Part shown: positions 18,059 to 25,995 of the stretch, one piece after another | Position numbering within the stretch: the first letter of the stretch is position 1 | Layout: each line of letters begins with the position of its first letter | Origin: Ectocarpus siliculosus | Taxonomy: Eukaryota > Sar > Phaeophyceae > Ectocarpales > Ectocarpaceae | Direction: 5' to 3' | Length of the DNA: 31,602 bases | NCBI GenBank assembly: GCA_000310025.1 | Contig: FN648514.1 | Location: 4,942 to 36,543, forward strand | The notes under the pieces: generated by a model | What the model was told of the DNA's origin: nothing | Seen by the model: the letters and a program-made list of their open reading frames with translations, nothing else | The model's database searches: none | Made by a program: the position numbers and the translations under genes

Positions 18059-18703
18059 TCACCCCGCTCCGCCAGGTATCTTAAGCCATAGGCTTTCCTC
18101 GAACTCCGTTTTCATCACTACTTCCACCACGTCATACAAGTGTTCCTTGACCAGGAATCCGACTCCCCCCTCCCCCCTTTTCTTCGGGTCTAAGCCCTTT
18201 CTTGCCTTCCCTACCCACCGGTACTTCCCTATTTTGCTTACCACGTCCCCATCCTTCAGTTCCCACGTCTCTTGGATCCCCACTACATCCAGATCGCTTT
18301 GTTCTACTTGGTCCACTATTTCCAACCGCTTGCGCTCACTCCTTGCGAACCCGCACACGTTCCACGACCCCACTCTGAGCTTGTGCTTTTCCCTATTGGA
18401 GATTTTGCGCACTCTATCCTTCGCCTTCCGCTTCTTCTCGGCGTTCTTCTGATTTGCCTGCTCGTCTCCCCCGCCCGGTCTCTTCTTCGCCTCTATCGCC
18501 CTCGCCTCCTGTCGCCTTACCTTCTCTGTTCCTATCATGTTCGCGACGCAAACCCTCCATCCAAACTTCCTTACGTAGTTCGACAGCTTCTCGATGTCAA
18601 CCCCCAAGCACTCTTGGCTGTCTCCCTTGGTCAATTTCACCCGGAAATGTTCATGCTCTCTGCCTACTTCTCCCCTTGCTAGGCAATGCAGTCCCTCCGA
18701 GGG
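18059..18703 (-). pseudogene. LINE-B polyprotein, N-terminal region and start of endonuclease
   Basis: Open from the C-run junction to a stop at 18061-18059; no convincing ATG, so the natural start is probably missing. A segment with GDSQECLGVDIEKL leads to a Lys/Arg-rich stretch and then the endonuclease start, LRVGSWNVCGFA and VVGIQETWEL with the catalytic Glu. The frame runs out at WLKIPGGAG. The next frame supplies the continuation (YLAERGEKDLFLGN), so an indel of one or two bases near 18080 separates the pieces. Confidence 0.8.
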
Positions 18704-18704
18704 A

Positions 18705-20035
18705 GGGGGGGGGGGGGGTACTCATAGTCGTGCATGCCGTACATGCGTAGTCGTTAGACCATTGACTTCGCATCCCTACAAAGCCGGGACGGAACACGCC
18801 GGGATCTCACCGGGCCAGGCTCTGACATCACCAAGCGCGAAGCGCCGTGAGGTGTTCGGCAAGTCGCATGAAGGGTGCGCTGCATCCTGCCAAGGGTGTT
18901 CGGCATCATGTGCATACCCTTGAGGGCAGATGACAGCTGCGGATGACTGAATTTGTTTTCTGGTGCTTTGACTTCCAGAGACAGGTGTAAGCACTGCTGT
19001 GTAACTGCCTCGAGGGTGCTTGACCAATTTAACACGACGTGGTGCGATCATCCCCTTTGTGCGGAGTGAGGGTTCTCGACGCCGCACAACATAATCTACT
19101 CGACCACCATTCATGGTTACCGCAAAAAAAAAAAAAAACGCCAAAAAAGCGGTAACCTGGTTGCCGAGCTCACACAGTGATCGGCTTGTTTAACAACGTC
19201 GTGCGACGAGAACCCAACCCCGATGGCAAACGCCGGGGGGGGCAGAGGGGGCGGGGGGGCGTAAGTGTTCTGCGTGCAGGAGATCAAGTTGTTGTTGAAA
19301 GATTTGTAGGCCTACCGCCGAGAGTTGAACATACTACACACCATCAGCGGATGGCAGCACCGGGTACGGAGGGTGGAAGCGTCGAAACGACGGCGGCACC
19401 GTCAACAAGAGCACGGCCTCGAGTAAGTGTTGAAAAGCACGATTGCCCACTAGTCAGCGCTGACTATAATGGTCTCGCTTCTCAACGCCCGAGTCCGTCA
19501 AGTTTCTTCCCAAGTCACGAACACGTCCGTCCCCCCAGGGTTGCTATCTGTGCGTGATCAGCGCAGCAGTCATCGTGCTTCTGAAGAGTGTAAGCACGCA
19601 CGCCGTGTTGGGTGGGTGCTTACGGCGTGGGTGCTTGCAGCATAGAGGAAGTACGTCGATCGGTGGTTGCTGTGGCACCTTCAAAAGCTGAAATCAAACC
19701 ATTAGACTAGTCAACGCTGAATACTACTCTACCGCTGTTCCACAAGAGTTCGTGAATTAAGGGTTCTTTCGTGACAAAAGTGGGTCCGGTCCCGTTACGG
19801 GTCCAGACATGTTCAATAGTTGATGCAGTGCGGCAATCCGTTTGCACGAAGTGGAACTTGGTTGGTCCATAAGCGACTCAAATGTCGAGTTAAAAACCTC
19901 TACAGCATTTACGCGGCTTTAGGCGGCGATCGTGAATGGAGGACAGCCAATGTAGCTACATGTACAATCAAGAGTCAACACGAAATTTTCAGCACACAGG
20001 CAGAAAGAATGGTTGCCCCCGGTTGATATTTGTTG
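18705..20035 (-). repeat. R element copy C, 3' part (minus orientation)
   Basis: Second long copy of R, colinear with copy A 229-1552 and a little of 11555-11765. It ends in a fourteen-base C-run (G at 18705-18718). Around 19870-19900 it reads straight across the position where F1 sits in copy A (GCGACTCAAATGTCGAG), so it represents an F1-free site. It is interrupted at about 20035 by the giant foldback. Confidence 0.75.
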
Positions 20036-22491
20036 AGGCCATTTCTTGCGGTTGTCTTTTTTTATGATCTTTTTCTTTTTTCCTTCTCAAAAAAAGACAA
20101 CTGGCCGTAGAAGGTCTTCTTAGGCCACTTGTTAAGCTGTCCTTTTTTGGGCTGTCCCTTTTCTCAAAAAGGGACGAACCAAAAAATAATCTAGCAAAAA
20201 GATGACCCACTTGTTACGGTGCTGGTCGATCCTTTTTGCTCATCCGCCAAAAAAAATGACCCTGCAACAACAAGTGCAACAGCCGTTCGTCACACAATGA
20301 GTACCTTGGCACCGAGTTGGTTTTTCGGTGATATCTCCGCACAGAGCGAAGCATCAGCAACTGTAAAGCTATCCCCCGCGAGCTGGGTGCTTGGTCCGCC
20401 TTGTGTGGCGGCTGATCGAGACCACAGGGCAGTGGGAGGCACGGCAACTGAGGTGGCGAGAGTCAACAGCACCTTGAAAAACCCCACCGCGCCAACAACC
20501 AGCTTTGTTTGCTCTTTTTTGCCCATGCCGCAACTTTGGTTCATGGATGCTCCCTCGCCACACACTGAAACAACAGCGATGACAAAGGTATCCGCCACGA
20601 GCTATGTGTATGGTCCGTCTTGTGTGGTGGTTGATACAGACCAGAAGGCTGACGGGCGGTCAGAGGTTGTGAGCCCGAGAGTGGTGGACAAGCGGGAAAA
20701 ATGACCCGCCGCGTCTCCAAGCATATTTTTTGTTCTTTTTCCCCGTGTTGCAACTTTGGTTCATCGATGCTCCCTCGTCACACACCGAAGCAACAGCGAT
20801 GACAAAGGTATCCGCCATGAGCTGTGCGTCTGATTCGTCTTGTGCGGTGATTGATACAGACCAGGACGCTATAGGTCGCCCAGAAGTTGGGTTCGCAAAA
20901 GTTGACTGTGCACCAAAAAGACCCACCGCTGCTGCGTCCAGGCTCTTTCGGCTCGTTTGCCGCTTGTTTGCCGCACACATCGGGTTGTCCACCTGGTCAG
21001 CCGAATGACAACATTACGTCTATCGCCGAGGCTACTGACTCCGTACCAGTCACATGACACGACTCGTGCGAATACCGTTAGAGTTTGCGGGGATCATCCG
21101 TCGAGATATTCAAGTTTGTGGGCAAGTGTCATGTGTTGTGACAGAAAAAGGACAACAAAAAAGGACCGTCCCATCCTGTCACAAAGTTGCCCAAAAAGGG
21201 ACAGGATGGGGCGATCTTTTTTCGCTGTCCCTTTTCGGGAGGTTCAAAAATGCAAAAAAAGACCACGTAACAAGTGGTTCTTGGTCAGTTGTCCCTTTTT
21301 TAGAAAAGGGACAGCCCAAAAAAGGACAGCTTAACAAGTGGCCTTACATGTCTTTTTTCCTCAAAAAAAGATCGCCAGAAAAAGACAACCCGTTTTGGAC
21401 AGCCCATCCTGTCTTTTTTTGGGGCAGCTTTGTGGACAAGTGGAGGCTGTCCAAAACTGTTGTCTCTTTTTGGTCACAACCACATCACTCGTACCTAGAA
21501 ATTTGAATCTCTCGACGGCCCACCGCAAACTCTAACGGTGGTCACAGGAGTTGTGTCATGTTGCTGGCTGGTACAGAGTCGGTGGCACCGGCGGTAGCCA
21601 ATGTTTTTTCAGTGGGCTGGACCAGGTGGACAACCCGATGTGTGCGGCAAACAAGAGGCAAACAAACCGAGAGAGCCTGGACGCAGCAGCGGTGAGGTGG
21701 GTCATTTTTCGTGTGTACTGTCAACCTTGCGAACCCAACTTTTGGGCGTCCTATAGCCTCCTGGGCTGTATCAATCATCACACAAGACGAACGATACGCA
21801 CAGCTCGTGGCGCATGCCTTTATCATCGCTGTTGCTTGAGTGGGTGGCGAGGGAGTACTGGCAAACCAAAGTTGCGACACGGGCAAAAGAGCGAAAAAAG
21901 TTGCTTGAAGATGCGGCGGATCATTTTTCCCGCTTGTCCACCACTCTCGCGCTCACAGTTTCTGAACGTCCTATAATAGCCTCCTGGTCTGTGTCAGCCA
22001 CCACACAAGACGGACCATACACACAGCTCGTGGCGCATACCTTTGTCATCGCTGTTGCTAGAGTGGGTGGCGAGGGAGTACCGGTAAACCAAAGTTTTGA
22101 CAGGGGCACAAGAGCAAAAAAAATGGTTGCTGGGGCGGTGGGCATTTTTTCAGCGTGCTGTCGACTCTCGGCACCTCCATTCCCGTGCCTCCTATCGCCC
22201 TGTGGTCTCTGTCAGCCGCCACCCAAGACGGACCATACACATAGCTCGCGAGGGATAGCTTTACAGTAGGCGCTGCTTCACTCTGTGAGGAGATATCACC
22301 GAAAAACCATTTCGGTGGGAAGGTACATGTATGTGTGACAGCAGCCGTTGCAGAGTCTGTTTTTTTTTGGTTGGTGAAAAAGGATCGACCAACACCGTAA
22401 GAAGGGGGTCATCTTTTTTGTAGATCCCTTTCTGGGTTGTCCGAAAGGGGGGAAAAAAGATCTGCGAAAAAAGAACCGCAAGAAATGGCCT
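20036..22491. mobile_element. Giant foldback element with subrepeated arms
   Basis: A 2456-bp imperfect palindrome centred near 21264. Terminal sequence AGGCCATTTCTTGCGGTT (20036) is matched in reverse at 22474-22491. Each arm has an outer A/T-homopolymer-rich segment of about 300 bp, then about three tandem units of about 220 bp (GCGATGACAAAGGTATCCGC and GTCTTGTGTGG-type blocks at about 20350, 20570, 20790; mirrored near 21780, 22004, 22224), then an inner segment (GTTAGAGTTTGCGG near 21079 with its complement near 21524). The centre holds an exact 40-bp inverted copy (21304-21343) of the outer arm (20123-20162). No transposase is seen. R copy A lacks it, proving insertion. Target duplication unresolved. 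Confidence 0.8.
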
Positions 22492-23577
22492 GAGATGTGA
22501 AAGAAAACCACCAAACAATTCTGGGTGCCGCCGGCCCGTTGCCAGTCGGCCAGTGAGCTGAGCCAGGGAGCAGGGAAAGAAATACGACAGCGCGCACCAC
22601 TACGTGTACGCTGCCATCGCCGCTTCTTCACGCCTCATCGGGAAGGACCTCGTTTGCCGTAACATGTAGGTATTCATACCCGGTGTAAGCTGCGCGCGCA
22701 TCAGAAAATTGTGCCACCATCTACAGCAGTACATCGACTACCGCTACGTTTCACACTGACTGCCTGTCGTGAATTCCAGGACATGCCCATTCGTTTCTGA
22801 GAGCAGCGTGCGAGAGACGTCTTCCCCACGCAGAAGATAGATGAGATGACGAACCCTCGTTGTTGTGTAGAGAGGACAGCAGGCTATATAGGAGCACCCA
22901 ACAACACGTGTCATTGTTCGTGATACTGCTTGCTGCTGTGTGTACCTACGGGGCGACAATCGCCGCTTAATGAAGGAAGGGCACGACCGGCATGCCGGGA
23001 CGCCTTGGGGGCGAGACAAAGCGTGTTCGGGAACTACCGAGCGCAGGAACGACGGCGGAGAGAGCAACATGATTAACACAAGGCAAGCTATGCTTAACAC
23101 AAGGCAAGCTTTAGGAGCGAAAAATGCATCATCAGGCATTGGCACAGAGGGGGCCAGGAGCCAGCCGGAGGCAGCACACACCTTCCCAAACAGGTGTCGT
23201 TACTTCGCTGCCTTCCGATCCAATCCCCGCCCTATTCCTGTCTTGTTCACCGGCCAGCGTGACGTGATGGGCGGCGGCTGTGTGGTGGAGCTAATCCGGC
23301 CGGCGTTGCTGTGTGTCTGCTGTGCTGCTGTCGGCTGACCCTCTCACAGGCGACGAAAGAATCACCGCGCAAAGAAATTGCTGTACAACAAGTAGGAAAT
23401 TTCGGCGGGCAATAAGAGAGAGAGCGAGAGAGGACTTGCGGAAAACGGCGGCGCTGAAACTGTCTTGGTCTGAGCTTTCCGAAACGCATCATTTGATGTA
23501 TACATGCATCTTCTTCGTCGTGGACCAATCGGTCTTGCTTTTGCCCACAGAGGGTGTGCTATCTCGTGTCACCTATA
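22492..23577 (-). repeat. R element copy C, middle part
   Basis: Resumes alignment with copy A (from about 11815) directly after the giant foldback: CCAGTCGGCCAGTGAGC, TTTCACACT.GACTGCCTGTC, AGCGTGACGTGATGGGCGG and GAGAGAGAGCGAGAGAGG blocks in the same order. It contains a local tandem ATTAACACAAGGCAAGCT-like duplication at 23070-23112. No gene is supported. Confidence 0.7.
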
Positions 23578-24712
23578 CAGGTGGGCAATTATTTTTCATG
23601 TCGGCGCCTGAAAAAAAAAAAAAAAGAGGAAAAACTCCAAGGCTTTCGCGCGATTTCTTCATGGCAACGGCAGCATCTCACACGCCGTTTCTTGCAGGAG
23701 TTGCCCGAGGAGGTGGACGAGTTGTACTATCTTGAAACTTGCATTTCTGAGAGAGACGTCCGCTGTTTGTAGGGTCTTTCTACCACGCTGCCGCTATCGT
23801 TGGCCAACAAAATCTTTGAATGACTGCTGCTTGCCGCTGTAGGATTCCGAAGAGGGTACAGCAGTACTGCTGTAGCTGCACTCATCAGCAGCAACAGTCG
23901 GCCGCAGCCATGGAGAGAGAGAGAGGAGGTAATTTCCTACACGCACGCGTGGTTTTCTTGCGTTTGTTAGAGCACATAGTAGGTGCCGCCCCGGTGGAAA
24001 ATCATCCAACGGAAAAAGTAACGGCAGCACCAGCAGCACCAGCAGCACCAGCAGCTGCTGCCGTCCGTCACAGCACATCGATGAATCCCAAAAACCATAC
24101 ACGTTGCGAGGAATAAACCTCACGAGAGCTCTTCTTGCTTGTGGTTTCATCAGCGATCGGTAAAACATGGCTGCATCGGTACAGCACGGCTGTATCTGTG
24201 TACATTTGATGTGGCACATGCATGAGATAGAAGAAGAGAGTTGGATTCGAGGGCTTTTTCCCTGGTTCTTATGTCTACACAACTTCTCATCAGCGACCTC
24301 TGGCTCTGCTGGGTAACTCCACACACACTCAGCACTCCCTCTCCTACTCCTCTCTTGGTCTTGGGGCTGTTCATCAGTAGTGTGAGGCCGCAATCTGCAG
24401 AGTACAAGTGTAGCGTCACTTTTTTCGTCACTTTTACCGAAGGAAAATAATAATAAATGTCGAAAAACGTCACGGAACCACAGAAAAGACCCAACATAAA
24501 AAAATTGCCTTTTCCGTGGACGTCGACCCCCCTTCCCCAAAATGTCGGATGCCTTCGCCCCCTTGTGGAGACCTTAACAAGGTCGAACACCTTGCGTAGT
24601 GTCAAGGTCTCCACAAGGGGGCGAAGGCATCGGACGATTTGGGGAAGGGGGGTGGACGTCCACCTGTCCGTGATATTATCTATGTACTATGTGGGCATCC
24701 CACCTCGCGAAA
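23578..24712. other. 1.1 kb insertion in R copy C, unclassified
   Basis: Absent from R copy A, where the flanking blocks join within about 60 bp near 12605-12650. The insert begins near AGGTGGGCA and ends near CCCACCTCG, giving a possible AGGTGGG inverted end of seven bases, which is weak. It contains A-runs, a CAGCAC microsatellite (24028-24062), a short coding-like stretch (23699-23820) and a hairpin (24516-24663). No duplication of the target could be fixed. Confidence 0.5.
24516..24663. repeat. Near-perfect hairpin: 60-bp arms, 28-bp loop
   Basis: Arms 24516-24575 and 24604-24663 are reverse complements with four mismatches. Each starts or ends with GTGGACGTC and has AAGGTCTCCACAAGGGGGCG at the loop side. 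Loop 24576-24603 itself contains AAGGTCGAACACCTT, a second short palindrome. The structure resembles a compact MITE or a structured RNA source. No promoter is visible. Confidence 0.85.
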
Positions 24713-24830
24713 GGTATCTACAAATAATCTACCATGGCCACGTCGAGGATGACACTTGCTTCCGTCTCTTGTTTGCATCGACAAGAGGTATCCATTCCTC
24801 CCCGTTCATGGGGACTCTCTAATAGTTCTA
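24713..24830 (-). repeat. R element copy C, 5' end
   Basis: Short continuation matching copy A 12640-12765 (CCACGTCGAGGA, CTTGCTT.CGTCTC, TTCCTCCC). The matching fades at about 24830, giving the likely R 5' end. Confidence 0.6.
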
Positions 24831-24934
24831 TTTGCACATAAAAAGGGGTTGCGTCCAAAACGGTTTTAGGCGGCCAAGGGTGGGGTGCCAATGCCTTTGG
24901 ACGGCGGTGATTTTGGCGGCCTTTTACATAGCCA

Positions 24935-25029
24935 GTGACCACGGGAATCGCTCGGTCAAGTGTTTGGTCAGTACCGACAGACACATGAATACACTGTGTA
25001 GAGAGATCGGAACGGTTTTTAATGTGAAG

Positions 25030-25063
<34 letters not shown>
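24935..25063 (+). repeat. (AAC)n-tailed 3' terminal sequence, copy 2
   Basis: Shares GTGACCACGGGAATCG, GAGAGATCGGAACGG and TTTTTAATGTGAAGAC with the LINE-A 3' end at 5639-5760, then (CAA)n at 25031-25063. Upstream sequence does not match LINE-A, so this is either a severely 5'-truncated LINE-A or a small element that borrows its tail. Confidence 0.85.
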
Positions 25064-25995
25064 ACACGTACACGAGCTGTTTCTTCACGCTTTTTGGCGG
25101 TAATGACTTGCCCTTGGGCGAAGGCGGTAAAACCAACGTACGCATGCCGTGCTCGAGACGCCAGGGACACGGGGACAGAAGTCCCCAAGATCTTCCATGA
25201 AGTATTTCCCGCAAGCATGGCTCGTTGCAGTTCGGACGGGCCAAAGGTTGGGGGCGCGGTTGGCCCCAACAGTGCATGTAGGAGTGTGTTCGACACGCTG
25301 CGGCCTGTGTTCTCAAGAGCCAACCACCGTCTCCACCGCTTTGGTGGGGGGTGATTCAGACGACTCTGGCGAGTTACAGAGACATGGGGGCATACCTTTC
25401 ACGGAAAACAATCAATCGATTGATTAAGAAATTCGCAGTGGGTCAGCAAAATGGCCGAACCCTTATCATTAGAGCTGCTCTTTGACGCAATGACTCGCGC
25501 TCTCAGCTATCAACGAACGAAGTAGTAGTAAATGAGCACGACAACAACAAAAACACGCTTTCTTCGTCTCATCCATGAACACGTCCAGTTGGATGTCTTA
25601 AAACAAACAATCAAGGGCCGCCATAGCAGGAGGGGAGGGTATAGAGAGGCTCTTCTGTGTGACCACGGGTTGGAATAAACGGCACTAGAGCTGTGAGCGC
25701 TGATTTGAAGTGAAGAAAAAAAAAAAAAATGTGCGAACATTGATCGGCTAAAGCGAAGTAGCCCTGCGCCCTTTACATAGCAACAGAAGAGCCGTGCGAT
25801 ACCAGAAGCGAACACGAGCGAACTGGCTCTCTCTGTACCCTCAGCAACAAAGCCGCGCGTCACATCCAAACTCCGCCGGTGAATCGCTGCTCCCAAGCCG
25901 TGTACAAATTCCTCTGTTTACCACGTCTGTGTGTCTTCCCTTAGGACCCTGCCTTCGAATAACAAAACGTAGAAGCACAAGTGGCGCCCGCTGTG
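25064..25995. other. Intergenic region downstream of IMP2, no gene assigned
   Basis: 25070-25355 is open on both strands (about 86 codons plus, about 90 codons minus beyond the repeat) with balanced GC-rich codons, but neither product is recognised. The remainder holds A-runs and the presumed IMP2 3' untranslated region on the minus strand. No clear polyadenylation hexamer was found. Confidence 0.4.

Larger units (their letters stand above)
14763..18704 (-). mobile_element. LINE-B: non-LTR retrotransposon with poly(C) 3' tail
   Basis: About 3.9 kb minus-strand element encoding endonuclease, reverse transcriptase and a C-terminal zinc knuckle in one ancestral frame, now broken by one frameshift and one stop. 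The 3' end is GAGTACG followed by a thirty-base C-run. The 5' end abuts the C-run of R copy C (18705-18718), and the frame is open right up to it, so the copy is probably 5' truncated. Its last about 75 bp are homologous to the 3' end of R. Confidence 0.85.

Noticed and set aside
15287-18682. Many long plus-strand frames across LINE-B (up to 334 codons)
   Set aside because: They lie opposite the endonuclease and reverse transcriptase frames and contain no recognisable domain. They are complementary-strand shadows of a Lys/Glu-rich coding sequence.
20036-22491. Repeated small frames with a VSATSYVYGPSCV-like phrase in the giant foldback
   Set aside because: The phrase recurs because the underlying DNA is tandemly and invertedly repeated. 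Frames are interrupted between units and read on both strands symmetrically, so no protein is inferred.
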